The translations under genes were made by a program, and so were the position numbers. Shown here one piece after another: positions 23,924-36,540 of a stretch of 64,000 bases of DNA (the first letter of the stretch is position 1; every line of letters starts with the position of its first letter). Source of the stretch: Bugula neritina (taxonomy: Eukaryota; Bryozoa; Gymnolaemata; Cheilostomatida; Bugulidae); the NCBI GenBank assembly GCA_964035545.1, contig OZ037772.1, forward strand, positions 1 through 64,000, in the 5' to 3' direction. The notes under the pieces are model-generated. The model saw nothing but the letters and a program-made list of their open reading frames with translations, had not been told where the DNA came from and did not search any database.

Positions 23924-23972
23924 ATTACTACTCTGAAGATGGGTACAGTGGTACCCGAAATATCAGTGTAAT
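23924..23972 (+). ncRNA. Hammerhead-ribozyme-like motif in the Penelope-like element
   Basis: The core CTGAAGA (23933-23939) fits CUGANGA. A perfect 6-bp stem II (GGGTAC, loop AGTG, GTACCC; 23941-23956) leads into GAAA (23957-23960). TATC follows, where stem III would be only ATAT with C as the cleavage nucleotide. Stem I pairs ATTACTACT (23924-23932) with AGTGTAAT (23965-23972), with one bulged T. Such minimal stem III hammerheads occur in Penelope-like elements and may work as dimers, since ATAT is self-complementary. Activity is not certain. Confidence 0.6.
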
Positions 23973-24024
23973 TACTTTACCTAATAAAGTAATTAATAAC
24001 AATGTTTCTCGTATACCTATTTAT

Positions 24025-24338
<314 letters not shown>

Positions 24339-24356
24339 TTAAAAACGGCTTATCAA

Positions 24357-24495
24357 GTATCTGACCTAACTGTTAGGCTGAATGACCTATTTCTTAAACT
24401 GACCTAGTTCTTAAGCTGAATGACCTAGTTTTTAAACGGACCTAGTTTTTAGGCTGATCTAGTTTCTAGACTGACCTAGTTTTCAGACTGACTTA
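24357..24495. repeat. Minisatellite, unit about 18 bp
   Basis: About seven imperfect copies of a unit like GACCTAGTTTTTAGGCT. Between this array and 24984 there is no supported feature. Confidence 0.7.
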
Positions 24496-24984
24496 GGCAT
24501 CTTTCACAAGTGTAGCTGCTAGAAACTATTTAATACAGACAAGTGGATAATTTGTATGTTTATATCTTCTGCAGGAAGTAGTTAGAAATGATCCAATCAG
24601 AGCCGTGTTGTACTGATGTGGGAAGATGACAACTCCATATTTATAAAACACCAGTTTAGCAGCTCTTTGTGATGTGACTCTTGCATGACATAAAGCAATG
24701 AGTGTTGCATGGTAGTACATGTTTGTGTGAATAATATCTTTGTGTATTCAACTCATTTGTATAATTCATATATGTTGAAAATATCTTATAATAGTGTCTT
24801 GTAGTTTAAGGAATATGATTGTAATTTGGAGTTGTCTTTTCACTTTGTTGAGAAAAGATTTTTGAAGCATTTTTGTTGCATTACGCTGATTCCTGCTTTT
24901 ACCCACAATTCTTATAAAGTTTTGTTTATCTCTTTGCTTCATGTTAAAGAAGAATGAAATATACGACTCATTTAGAGGAATAAC

Positions 24985-25262
24985 TACAATACAATATAAT
25001 ATAATATAATAGAAAATAACATAAGATAATACAATGCAATACAATATAATATAATATAATACAATATAATTTATAAGACTGACTAATAACAATATACAAA
25101 TATACAACATAATACAACATAATACACTATAATTTATAATACTGACTAATAACAATATACAAATATACAACATAATATAACATAATACACTATAATTTAT
25201 AATACTGACTAATAACAATATACAAATATACAATATAATATAATATAATACAATTTTATATA
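24985..25262. repeat. AATAT-rich tract and 63-bp tandem repeat
   Basis: TATAA-like short repeats lead into about three copies of a 63-bp unit containing ACTGACTAATAACAATATAC (starting near 25067, 25130 and 25193). Confidence 0.8.
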
Positions 25263-25603
25263 ATATTATATAACTTACTAAGGGTCATGCATATCTAAGC
25301 AGAGCAGTCGTGTTCTATAATGACCTGTCATACAAATATAGGATATAATGTTCAAGTTGTGAAATTTATAAAATAATATAGCCACTTTCAGTAAAGTATT
25401 ATTCCTCATAATAGAATATAATATTATAGCAATATGTTTATATCTCAGGTAGCTGTACACTCGTCTTATATATATAATATACATAAGTTGCCAAATGAGT
25501 GATATAGTTTAATATACAATTACTTTCTATGAAAGCATTCATGAATACCACAACATAAATTTCAGTTGAGTATAAATAACCTAATTCTACATACGCTATT
25601 ACA

Positions 25604-25680
25604 GGGGTTGGTAACTAGGCACCCCAGGGCCACCTGCGGCTATTTGCCCATGTTTCAGTGGCTTTTTCTACTGCATATGA
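25604..25680. repeat. hAT-type element end
   Basis: CAGGGGTTGGTAACTAGGCA followed by GGGCCACCTGCGGC is a typical start of hAT elements. I did not locate the opposite end. The remaining DNA to 25829 has no supported feature. Confidence 0.45.
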
Positions 25681-25829
25681 CATCCGAAAACTGTTATATA
25701 TGCAGACCTGATTAATACAGTTATATACGATGTTTGATGACAAATCACTCTATTATAATAAAATTTAATATGTGAACAGTGCAGTGTACATGATATAAAT
25801 TAAATAATGCATAGTAGATTATATTATTA

Positions 25830-26330
25830 CTTTATTACGGGTTTCATTGAAGTAGCCATGTCCAAAAACTCATGTTACCAGGTAAAGCCTCAGACAATTT
25901 CAGTATGAGTGAAACCATTTTGTATGGCATGACCCAAATCCTAATGTATATGCCACACAGTTTTATACATAGATGTGTTGAAATATAGTAGACATAAATT
26001 TAGACTTTAAAATGAACATTTCATGGTGACAAAAATAGAAACTTCAACCAATGTTGAAAATATTGTTTAATGATGTCTAACTAATGCTAGTTAACAAATA
26101 TAGGAGACAGGAGAAGCAACCCTAAATAAAGTTGAATGAGTCAGAAATAATGCCCAAAGGTTATAAACTAAACTTCATGCAGCGCAGTGTTCCACTTCAA
26201 TAACATAGTGTATAGTAATGGAATATATAGCATAATAAATAATATTAAAATAATATAAATATTTATTATGATATGAAATAAAATAAATATAAACAAACAT
26301 AAATTGCATTTTTATAGAAGACTGTTTCAA
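25830..26330 (+). repeat. Dispersed 0.5-kb repeat, copy 2
   Basis: Diverged relative of 20930-21470 and 27310-27840 in the same orientation; shares an ATATAGCATAATAAA block with copy 3. The DNA from 26331 to 27309 after it has no supported feature apart from a short AACAT run near 26665. Confidence 0.55.
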
Positions 26331-27309
26331 AAAAATATATATGATATTGCAATTTATTCAACTATATATAACATAATAATTTCCAATTATGTATAATGTA
26401 TGGAGCCTCGTGTTTGTTTTTAATGTTGATTGTACTTTATTAGAGCCGTAAGTCTTGCCTGATGCTATAAATGACAACGAGAAAACTGATTGGCTCTACT
26501 AGTTCTATATAAATTGGCTGCACTGGTCATGACTCTGGCACTTGATCTACTGTGGCAAGGTCAAGTCTAGAACCAAGATGATGTGCAACTCACAAGTATT
26601 TATATGGCTACAGCGTTTACATGGCTACAGTTGAACTGATGAGTTTACAAGGTGTGTTGGCTAACATAACATAACATAACAGGACACAGTTATATGGAAA
26701 ATAAATATGGTCATAGCAGGTTAATGGCAGTGAGGTTGACAAGCTATATAGGTAAAAGTAGTTTATGAATACATTTTCAGTACTCGGGTTACAATTTGTA
26801 TTTGCACTAACATGATGTGCTGCCAGAGGGCCATGCTAGCAGTTACATATCACTCACCATAATGTAATTATGACAATTTTTGTAATCACATTGTTGTACA
26901 ATTATATAATAAAACAATATAACAAAATATAAGTCATAGTACTATATAATCATATTTTGCATTGAACGTTAACACAAATGTTAAGTTATTATCTTTAGAT
27001 GAAAGTTATATACTGATTGATAGATTTAATAACATAACTGTTTGTGAAGAGTCTTTGTAGATGATTTAATAGTGAATTTAAAATCTGCTTCATAGAAACT
27101 TTTACAGTTTTAATTACTTATTACCCTGAAGCTGAGTGTAAAATAAGAAACTCATCAGGTGTAACTGAGGTGTTTACTAAATGTTGAGCTAAAGGCTCAA
27201 ATTATTTATGTAGCAGCTGCTAATGAACATTGATACACTGACTGATGACAGGGTAGATTGAAAACTATAACTGCAAGTTGGAGCATTTAGAAACGATGAT
27301 ACTAGTTTG

Positions 27310-27840
27310 ATATCATGCGAATTCTCGAAGACGTTATTACGGCTGTCATTACAGTTAAAGCCGCATCCAAAAACCTAATAGACGATGTAAGTTTGGGACA
27401 TTTGTAACTTGTACTATTTTAAACCACTGCTACCAGATTGACTAGTCTTTCAGTATATACTAAACAATTTTTAAATATAAAAGTGTTTAATTACATTTAG
27501 TACAAATTGTTACTTTTTTGTTTAAAGTAAACATTTTACATAATGGAAAATATAATTTTAAATTATTTTGAAAAATTTTCTGCATTAATAACTGGTTACC
27601 TAAACATAGATGTCAGTTAACAGATAAAAAGATTTACCAAGAGAAACAACTCCAAATAATATTTAGTGAGCTAGAAATTCTATTGGAATTGTTCATGCGT
27701 TAGTGTTAGATTGCATTAACATAGTATAATGCAAATGGAGTATATAGCATAATAAACTGTATTAAACTACTATAAAAGCTTATTCTGATAAAATATAAAA
27801 TCAAAACAAACAAACAAAATGATATACAATATTATAACAA
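27310..27840 (+). repeat. Dispersed 0.5-kb repeat, copy 3
   Basis: Third copy of the family. Similarity with copy 2 is clearest over about 27700-27800 (ATAGCATAATAAAC, then AT-rich sequence ending in CAAAC repeats). Confidence 0.55.
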
Positions 27841-27934
27841 CATTTATTGTCAGACTATTGTGCAATATAATAAAACAATATAATATATGATGATATAAGG
27901 TGCCATATAAACCATATTATATATAATGTATACA

Positions 27935-28095
27935 TACTAGATTCTTGTTACATATAATATAATATATAATTAGTATATGTACTAAATTCCTGTTACATAT
28001 AATATGATATACAGTATTAGTATATGTACCAAGTCACTGTTACATCCATTATAATATATATTATTAGTATATATAACAGGGATGAAGCAGCTGTG

Positions 28096-28098
<3 letters not shown>
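27935..28098. repeat. Minisatellite containing TGTTACATATAATAT
   Basis: Imperfect copies of a unit of about 45-60 bp with CTGTTACATATAATAT and TTAGTATATGTAC. The same array continues at 28503-28715, so the ribozyme unit and its TA tracts have split it. Confidence 0.7.

Positions 28099-28181
<83 letters not shown>
28099..28181. repeat. (TA)n tract, left of the ribozyme unit
   Basis: Pure TA repeat of about 83 bp. Confidence 0.97.
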
Positions 28182-28502
<321 letters not shown>

Positions 28503-28715
28503 CTAAGGCATTGTTACATATAATATAGTATATATAATATATATACTTAGGTACTGTTATACATACAATATAATATACACTAAGTCACTGTTACATATAA
28601 TATAGTATATAGTACTATATTATATAATATACTAAGTCACTGTTACATATAATATAGTATATATACTAAGTTACTGTTACATATAATATAGTATATATAA
28701 TAAGTCAGTGCTACA
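28503..28715. repeat. Minisatellite, unit of about 35-60 bp
   Basis: Copies of AAGTCACTGTTACATATAAT followed by ATAGTATATA, continuing the array seen left of the ribozyme unit. Nothing is supported in 28716-29040. Confidence 0.75.
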
Positions 28716-29040
28716 ATCCATACTCTTCACTCTATTAAAATCAAATAAATCATGTAACACAGACTACACAATGGATTATCACATCCTGTTCCTGGTGTCT
28801 CATTTAACCTCCAACATGACTATACACTATGCTAACAGCATTACAGCCAACCCATGTGTTAGTAATAATAATCTATTTAAGTATATTTGCAAAAAAAGAA
28901 TGAATATTAAATGCTATAAGTAGCTTGTATTCAGGAAAACAAAGGCATTAAGTAGACACAGTAGAGTGGCCTTGCTTGTCTCTCTCAATGTTACAGATAT
29001 TCTATTAGCTAGAGTAAAGTGGAAAGTCTGGGGAAACGGT

Positions 29041-29320
29041 AAGAATATAAATATCAGTATACTTGTGTGCATGTATGCTATACACTCTATACAGTATATA
29101 GTGTATAGTATATATTAGCATATGCATTGTATATAGTGTATAGTGCATAGAATACAGTGTACAGCATATAACGTGGGCTATAGTACACATACAGTATATA
29201 TTATATATTGTTTACTGTATAGTATGTAGTATATATTATAGTATATTAAAATATGTAGTACACTGTGGTATACAAAGTATAGTATACAGTGTATGCTATA
29301 ATATAATAAGCGGTTTATTT
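29041..29320. repeat. Simple AT-rich repeat with TATACAGTATA motifs
   Basis: Irregular, low-complexity TATA/CAGTA sequence leading into the ordered minisatellite downstream. Confidence 0.6.
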
Positions 29321-29384
29321 TGTGTAGTATAACATCGTATACATGTAACACAGTATTATATAGCAAATGTCGTAGTAAAGAGTA

Positions 29385-29655
29385 TATAGTACATATTATA
29401 CAGTATACAGTACATATTATACAGTATACAGTACATATTATACAGTATACAGTACATATTATACAGTATACAGTACATATTATACAGTATACAGTACATA
29501 TTATACAGTACATATTATACAGTATACAGTACATATTATACAGTATACAGTACATATTATACAGTATACAGTACATATTATACAGTATACAGTACATATT
29601 ATACAGTATACAGTACATATCATACAGTATACAGTACATATTATACAGAACACAG
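29385..29655. repeat. Minisatellite, unit 21 bp
   Basis: About thirteen copies of ACAGTATACAGTACATATTAT, one of them shortened. The unit is a multiple of three and creates long but meaningless open frames on both strands. Confidence 0.95.
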
Positions 29656-29914
29656 TACATAACATATTATTATAAATCATACAGAAATGAGTCATTATAC
29701 ACCTTAAGATGGCGTACAGTATACTGACTAGTTGAAACTGTATAAATCCTAAATCCAGTTTACAGTATTTGAGACGTACTTACACATTACTCATACATAT
29801 TTCACGTGTTAACTTGAAAAACCTGTTCAGTACCATTGCATGTTGCTATCAACTGTATTCTCTTACATAGACAACTAGTGACACAGGAGACTCCCAGTTG
29901 GTATCCAGCAGAGA

Positions 29915-30877
29915 ATGGGAAACTATAGTTCAGCATACGAGGAGATCCTGCCATGTGATAACGAGACAGTTCTCTGCTATCAGCCATTCAATGAGATTTA
30001 CGTCGGAATCAACTGCCTCTCCATACTTCTGAACATTCTCCATCTGCTCATACTGTATGATATGAAGGAGCTGAAGACTACCAAATACTTCTGGGTTCTG
30101 ATAAACATCAGTTTTACTGACATTACCACCAACATTATCCTCGTAGTATACTTAAACTGTGACATTAGACATTTAATTCTTCAACTTCCTGTCACTGCCT
30201 CTTACTGGACGTTTAAAGCAATAGGAAACTTGACTGGATATGCTATTATGTTGAGATTTAATGTGTTTCTGGTTGCCAGTGTTGAGAAGTACGTAGGTGT
30301 ATGTAGACCATACAGCTACAGTACACATGTGCTCATAGTCAACCTGAAGAGTTTCACTGTATTTCTATATGTTCTAGCTTTCTTGTTGAAAGCAATTGGC
30401 AGCTTGGTTATAGCACATCCACTGTGTCAGGCTTCACTAAAGGTTCAGATAGCTGAGAAGACTCTGACAGGCTCCTTAGTAGGTAGTCTGTATGTAGTGA
30501 CAGTCCTCACTCTCTCCATACTAATCACAGTGTTGTTGGTGAAAGTGTGGAGAAAACTTAGAGAAATGGTAAGCAGCAATGCTGCCAATAACAGGGTCCT
30601 TATGGCAGCAAGCAAATACATCATTTTGATATACGTCATCTATCAGTCCTCGCTCATCTCTACAGTCATGTTTGTAATCTGTACAATACTGAAGGTCTCT
30701 CCTCTAATAACAGACACAGTAGAAGCTGTTGGTGCTGTGCTAACCTCACTTTATAGTATTGTCAATATCCCTCTGTTTGCTTTCTTTCACCCTAAATATC
30801 TCAGTGTAGTTCGAAGTCATTTGAAACTGAAAAGATTCAACAAAGTCTCCCCAATGAATGGTGGACAGAGAGCTTGA
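29915..30877 (+). CDS. Rhodopsin-like seven-transmembrane receptor, single exon
   Basis: 320 residues from ATG 29915 without introns. The N-terminus is short and extracellular, with NxS/T sites at residues 3 and 16. Seven hydrophobic segments lie at about 28-48, 58-81, 96-122, 143-165, 186-211, 230-256 and 266-288. After TM3, EKYVGVCRPY stands where DRY is usual; the TM7 region SIVNIPLFAFFHPKYL replaces NPxxY with NIPLFAFF. A Cys in each of the first and second outer loops could form the usual disulfide. The ligand is unknown and I cannot assign an orthologue; intronless, diverged receptors of this kind often come from lineage-specific expansions. An acceptor-like CAG just before the ATG could allow a 5' UTR intron. 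Confidence 0.8.
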   Translation: MGNYSSAYEEILPCDNETVLCYQPFNEIYVGINCLSILLNILHLLILYDMKELKTTKYFWVLINISFTDITTNIILVVYLNCDIRHLILQLPVTASYWTFKAIGNLTGYAIMLRFNVFLVASVEKYVGVCRPYSYSTHVLIVNLKSFTVFLYVLAFLLKAIGSLVIAHPLCQASLKVQIAEKTLTGSLVGSLYVVTVLTLSILITVLLVKVWRKLREMVSSNAANNRVLMAASKYIILIYVIYQSSLISTVMFVICTILKVSPLITDTVEAVGAVLTSLYSIVNIPLFAFFHPKYLSVVRSHLKLKRFNKVSPMNGGQRA

Positions 30878-31432
30878 CTAGAGAGTTGGTAGCTGATATC
30901 CAGTCTCTGTTACTACTAAAGAGAGCTATTCTATTATAGTGTACTTCATTGATACCCTTGTTGAATGTGAACTTTGGTAAACTCTCTTTGAAAGCTGGCA
31001 CTGGAATGTTTGCTAGTTTATTCTGTTAAAATGCACAAAGTACCAGATGGTTCTAGTATTAATCTTGTTAGATATATCTCATTTCAGATATTTAAAATAG
31101 AACATTGAATGCAAGTATACTAAAATATACATGTATGGGTATTTTGCTAGATAAAACTAAAGACATCACTTGGAAAGTACTCAACATACTCAGATCTGCA
31201 AAAAAGACCGACTTGAAATAGGCCATCAAAACCGTTAGTTTTTCCTGAATGACAATCCCATATAGCATTTTGCACGATGAATGAATGTAACAGAGTATCA
31301 GTTGCTTTGTGAGCTTCTAATGCATATTATGAATTCCACTTCCAAATTACTAGACCTTAATATACACTTGCATTTTTAGAACTTGCATAGAGAACAAAGA
31401 CAGTCATCAGTTCAGCTTCCCTTTTATTATTT

Positions 31433-31438
31433 TTGATG
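31433..31438 (-). promoter_or_regulatory. Possible poly(A) signal of the WDR45-like gene
   Basis: AATAAA on the minus strand about 300 bp after the stop codon of the WDR45-like gene, which converges with the receptor gene. Confidence 0.35.
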
Positions 31439-31740
31439 TAGAGAAATGAAAATGCAACTGCCATTTTGGAATAAATAAAAACAATAAAAAGCAATAATGA
31501 TTGTACAGCATATAGGAAAAAGATCACAATATTATATTTAAATCAATAGAGATCAGGCTATATTTGTTTGACCAACTTAAGTTTTGAAAGAAATAAATTT
31601 AACAAGAAGCTGGTGGCAAAAGAGAATATCAAAAATACTGTAGAGATTCTGTCACAGAATAGGTTGCATTTAAGTGGAGCTGGCAGCTTGTGTACCAACC
31701 TCCCTACACTAGAGTAGTTAGGGCCGTGTACCAGCCCCTC

Positions 31741-34700
31741 TTACAGTAGTGAACTGCATCCCAGCTCCAAATAGTTCTCATAGCCTTCCAGCTTGCACAC
31801 TGAATCCTCCACAGAAAACTTGTATTTGTGGTAAGTTCCATCCAAGCAGACAGCAAAGATTCTGTGCCTGAAATAAAATATACCAAGGCTTTACCCTGCA
31901 CAGCTGCACTATAATCACTAATATATCTGCACTGTACTCACAAATATACCTGTGCTGCACTCACAAATATACCTGCACTGTTCTCACAAATATACCTGCA
32001 CTGTTCTCACAAGTATACCTGCACTGCACTCACAAATATACCTGCACTGCACTCACAAAGATGTCCACACCATTTAACCACAAATATACCCAGGTTATAC
32101 CACTAAATATATCAACAAATATGCCTACACAATGATGACATTGCTAATAATATTACATGATTGATTGAAATCATTAGAATACTATCATGTTGACTTTGTC
32201 ACAGCTATGGTCTATCTAACTTAGTTATTCAAATAGCAAGTTCGTATGAAGCAACTAAAAATAAAAAAAAATAAAAGTTTTATCTTAGAATTAATTGAGA
32301 GATGAAGATGAATGAATTAAGAGTTACCCAACTGACGTAGATAGAAAGAAGCTGACTATTAAAGTGTGTAGCTGGTCGATATTACATCAGTACACAGAAG
32401 ACTGTTAGTAGGGGAGGCAAATCCAAAGAATTTCTTTGCGCACTCATTTAACTGAATATGGTTCCCTTTCAAAAACCCAGTAGTAGGTAAAGGATTCTAC
32501 TAGAAATGAGCATGTCCCTAGGTTGCCTAGACACTCTACGTCTCCAACTACTACTAGCACAGATAAATAGAAGATAATGCTAGAAATTAAGCCAACCTGT
32601 GGAATGGATGGAAGGTGCAGACACAGGGTTGCTCTGCTGGAACTGTGAACTTCATGGTGGACCACTCAGAGCTGCTGTATGCTCCCACAACACCTGGCAG
32701 GTAAGAGGTCTGGTTGAGACTTCTGTCCTTCAGACCAAAGATATGCACAGTCCCCTGAAACAAGAGTGAAAGGCAATCTGCTTTAGCAAGCATACTAAGT
32801 AATAGTAGGCTGTGAAATACCAGGATACATTAACAACAAGTTATTAACAACATTAACAACATTAACAACAGTCAAAATAAATTTCATAATCTATAATGTC
32901 AAGTTATAACTTGACATCATAGATTATGAAATTTATTTTGACTGTTTGCTTTCTACTGTCTTAGAGTTAGTTGACAAGTATTTTCATCAGTTGCAAGTTG
33001 CTAGAGCTTTACTGGCCATCAGTTATTAGTTGCTGATTACTAGTACTAGTTGCTGATTACTAGTACTAGTTGCCAGTTGGTAGTACTAGTTGCCATTTGC
33101 CAGTTAGCCTAGGGCCACACGGTGCGTATTTTCGCATGCGAAAATTGAAATCACAAGTAGCAAAGGTGTCTACTGTGCGCGTTGAGAAAACGTTCGCACT
33201 TGCGTTGAAAATGCTGAGCGACAAGTGCGAATCGTCTCTGTCATCGTCACCTAATTGGCTGGTAGCTATTCAGCGAGCCCAATTTTTTTAATTTAGTGCT
33301 ACATTTCAGCAAATTGCGTATTTGAGTGCGATTTAAAAATGAAAGCTTTATTTATCACGCATCACTGACGCTACAGTGGACACCTTTGCTACTTGTGATT
33401 TCAATTTTCGCATGCGAAAATACGCACCGTGTGGCCCTAGGCTTACTAGTACTAGTTGCCAGTTGGTAGTACTAGCCGTCAGTTACTAGTACTAGTTGCC
33501 AGTCGTTGACTGGGAGGGAACACTTCATGCTATGAAGTGTCAAATGTATAGCACCAAGTAATGTAAGTGGTATGAGGACACATAACTATACACCTATTTG
33601 TAGAATTATGATCAATAATACCTCATTGTGAGCATACGAGAATAAAATATGCGAAGATTTTTGAGCCTTTGGCATATACTATATGGAGTCTTGTATAAAG
33701 ATAATATTATTTTGTTGCGTGTAATAACTAAGTGGTTTCTACCAATATGTATGCATATACATTTACCATCATAATATAATGACTATAATATAATATAATG
33801 ACTATATAATATAATATAATGACTATATAATATAATATAATGACTATATAATAGATGTTTTGTTACCTTATCGCTGACAGTGGAGAGATATCTGCTGTCG
33901 ATACTGAAGCTAATGGCATAGATGCTGGCGGAGTTGTTCCCTCGTCTGAGTTCCGCCAGTTTCTGTTTGGTGGTCACATTGAAGAGTCTTATGATGGTTC
34001 CTTTAAACATTCCGGATATAGTCATAGAGAAGTATAGATACTATATAACCATATACTACTAGATAATACATAGAAATATAGACAGGAAATAGATATATTA
34101 TACTCATATATATATATATATATATATATTACTAGATAGTACATAGATGTATATCACTGGACAGTATATAGACACTAGTAAGCCAACTAACCATGCTCTG
34201 AAGCTGTGGCTACCAACGAAGCGTCCTGACTCAAAGCTATGCAGAATATTTCGTGGATATGAGCTGTGATTGCGGCAGGAGGAGTCGTGTGACAGGTGTC
34301 ATTTTTGGAAAGATCAGTGATCTACAAAACATGTCTAGTCTAAATATACTCTATTGTATGTGTGCGTGTTGTATTATATTATAACTATATATTACAATAT
34401 ACTATTGCAAATATTTATTACAGATATTTATAATACGGTAGAGCATTAATACAAGATAGTGTTGCAAGTAAGAAAATGGGGCAGTCATATACTGTTATCA
34501 TATTATTACAAATATTATACAATCTATTCTAATTTATACATGTATATATTATCGTTTAAGATAATTATATTATATTCTAGATATATTATTGATTGTTTAC
34601 TTAAGGGAAGTAAAAGCTGATTAGCTTTGTGTAGATTGTGGATTTTACTTAGAGAAAGAAGTAATAGACATTCAGCAGAGTTTGAGCCCTTTGCAGCACC

Positions 34701-36534
34701 AACTCTACACTATCAAAAGTTAGACCACAGAGAGATATAGAGTATAGAAAGAGTTAGACCACAGAGAGATATAGAGTATAGAAAGAGTTGACCATAGAGA
34801 GATATAGAGTATAGAAAGAGTTAGACCACAGAGAAATATAGAGTATAGAACTAGTTAGACCACAGAGAGGTATAAAGTATAGAAAGAGTTAGACCATAGA
34901 GAGATATAGAGTATAGAAAGAGTTAGACCATAGAGAAATATAGAGTATAGAAAGAGTTAGACCATAGAGAGATATAGAATATAGAAAGAGTTAGACCACA
35001 GAGAAATATAGAGTATAGAAAGAGTTAGACCATAGAGAGAAATTATATAGAGTATAGAAAGAGTTAGACCATAGAGAGATATAAAGTATAGAAAGAGTTA
35101 GACCATAGAGAGGTATAGAGTATAGAAAGATGTGGATTGTAGAAATAGATTTAATGGTATTCTAGAAATAGATGCACTAAAAGCAGATGAACTACATAAA
35201 GAGCTGTAGATTATCATAGAGTATAGAACTTATCATGAACCAATTAGAGAGAGTTATAGGGAGCATTTCTCACCTGTATACTACCAAGTTTACCAGTGCC
35301 CAGGTAAGCTAGTTTCTCCACTAGAGGCCCTGGGTTGACTGCTATGACACCATTCTTGTTCATTCTGGTGTCAAGGGTGGTGAGCTCTTTAAGTTCAGGA
35401 TCGTACAAGAAGACATATATTTTGGAATGGCACGCTATGATCAGCTTGTTGTCTAGGAATCTATAATTATAACACTATGTCAGTCAAACTTGGAGTAAAC
35501 TATCTACTACTTAGTTCAGCAGATTATTCTAGTTTACTTTTTTATTTAATTAAATTTTGTTGTTTGCTGCTTAGTTTAAACAATCAAATGGTAGTATTTG
35601 GTCTCATTACAACTGATCTTGCTCCTCAATGAATTCAACTGATCTATATCATATACACCAATACAATTATTGCAGTAACTTAATAGAAGACAACTCTAAA
35701 AGTATGAATTACTTTATGTTTGCGACTGGGCCTGCAGTTTTGAAGTTAATTCTCCTTCTTTCTGTTTTAGTTTTGCAGTCGAATATTACCACAGTGCACT
35801 GACAGCCAAACGATGATCCTGCTAGGGCTACAAGGTTTGACCTTCTTAGCATCTCAGCTATTCTAATTTCTCCAATACCTGCCAAGACATGTTATTCTAT
35901 AAATAACTCTTTTCAATACAAGATATTATATGAATAACTCTTTTCAATACGAAATTTGTTAATCTATAAATAACTCTAACTCTAACAAACAAGTGACTTC
36001 AACCAATGAGAAGACAACTCAGCATGCTCTATTAAACATGACAGCAAGATTTACCAACACTTTAGTTTATGGAATTCATGTAAGAAACACACTTTCAGAA
36101 AAACTACACAAAGAACTTTAAAATTTTCTTGGTTCAATAAAATATTATCTTGGAAATAAATTAAATGCTGTTTTCTACATCACTATTGTAGTCTTTGGTA
36201 ATATCGAATATTTTAAAGATTCGAGGAAATATTCGGCAGATAAAATGAGCAAAGAATAAAACACATCGTAGCGACAATCTCGAATGTTTATTGGCTCACA
36301 TCACTGGAGGGCTGAGATACCTCTATCAAACCTAAACTCTATTTTCTCAACTCTCAACATGCTACATTTAATATCTGAATGAGCTGATGAATAGTATCTC
36401 TTACCAATGTCTTTAGCTGGTATAAATAGTCCTTGCTCTAACCTATCTACATGGAACACTCGGAATCCTTCACTGCCGCAAGTTGTGAACATGGTTGACT
36501 CTCGGTTGAATCGGACATGTTTAACTTGCCTCAT
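31741..36534 (-). CDS. WDR45: WDR45/WIPI4-like PROPPIN, autophagy beta-propeller
   Basis: Seven minus-strand exons: 36405-36534, 35713-35878, 35274-35460, 34192-34321, 33867-34000, 32597-32754 and 31741-31867. They total 1,032 nt, or 343 residues, and all phases match. That is close to the length I recall for human WDR45B (about 344) and WDR45 (about 361). Diagnostic stretches are VRFNRESTMFTTCGSEGFRV, AEMLRRSNLVALAG, the phosphoinositide-binding LRRG motif in KLAELRRGNNSASIYAISF, SDKGTVHIFGLKDRSLN and FAVCLDGTYHKYKF. PROPPINs bind PI3P/PI(3,5)P2 on autophagic membranes and recruit ATG2. KLAELRRG, GLKD..LN and FTVPAE look closer to WIPI4 than WIPI3. ATG 36534 was taken as start; an acceptor-like TAG sits two codons upstream, so a small first exon is possible. 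Confidence 0.9.
31925..32060. repeat. Minisatellite in WDR45 intron 6
   Basis: About six imperfect copies of CTGCACTGCACTCACAAATATAC-like units. Confidence 0.7.
32868..32945. repeat. 78-bp near-perfect palindrome in WDR45 intron 5
   Basis: Arms 32868-32906 and 32907-32945 are complementary at 38 of 39 positions with no spacer. A transcript would fold into one long hairpin. Such gapless palindromes are unstable in cells, so it is probably recent. Confidence 0.9.
33020..33105. repeat. Minisatellite with TACTAGTTGC, split by a MITE
   Basis: Copies of GATTACTAGTACTAGTTGC and related units. The array resumes at 33445-33505 after the MITE. Confidence 0.65.
33106..33443. mobile_element. MITE with perfect 65-bp terminal inverted repeats
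   Basis: The arms 33106-33170 and 33379-33443 match as exact reverse complements. They start AGCCTAGGGCCACACGGTG and include a 16-bp palindrome TTTTCGCATGCGAAAA in each arm. The 338-bp element is more GC-rich than its host intron, and its intact ends suggest recent transposition. Confidence 0.85.
33775..33855. repeat. Short AT-rich tandem repeat beside WDR45 exon 5
   Basis: Copies of ATAATATAATGACTATAT end 12 bp from the splice donor of exon 5. Confidence 0.8.
34690..35135. repeat. Minisatellite, unit about 34 bp, in WDR45 intron 3
   Basis: About twelve copies of a GAGTTAGACCATAGAGAGATATAGAGTATAGAAA-type unit (unit length 34; shown parts GAGTTAGACC and ATATAGAGTATAGAAA). Confidence 0.85.
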
Positions 36535-36540
36535 GCTCTA

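Noticed and set aside
29178-29727. Open frames over the 21-bp repeat
   Set aside because: Tandem repeat artefact, open on both strands.
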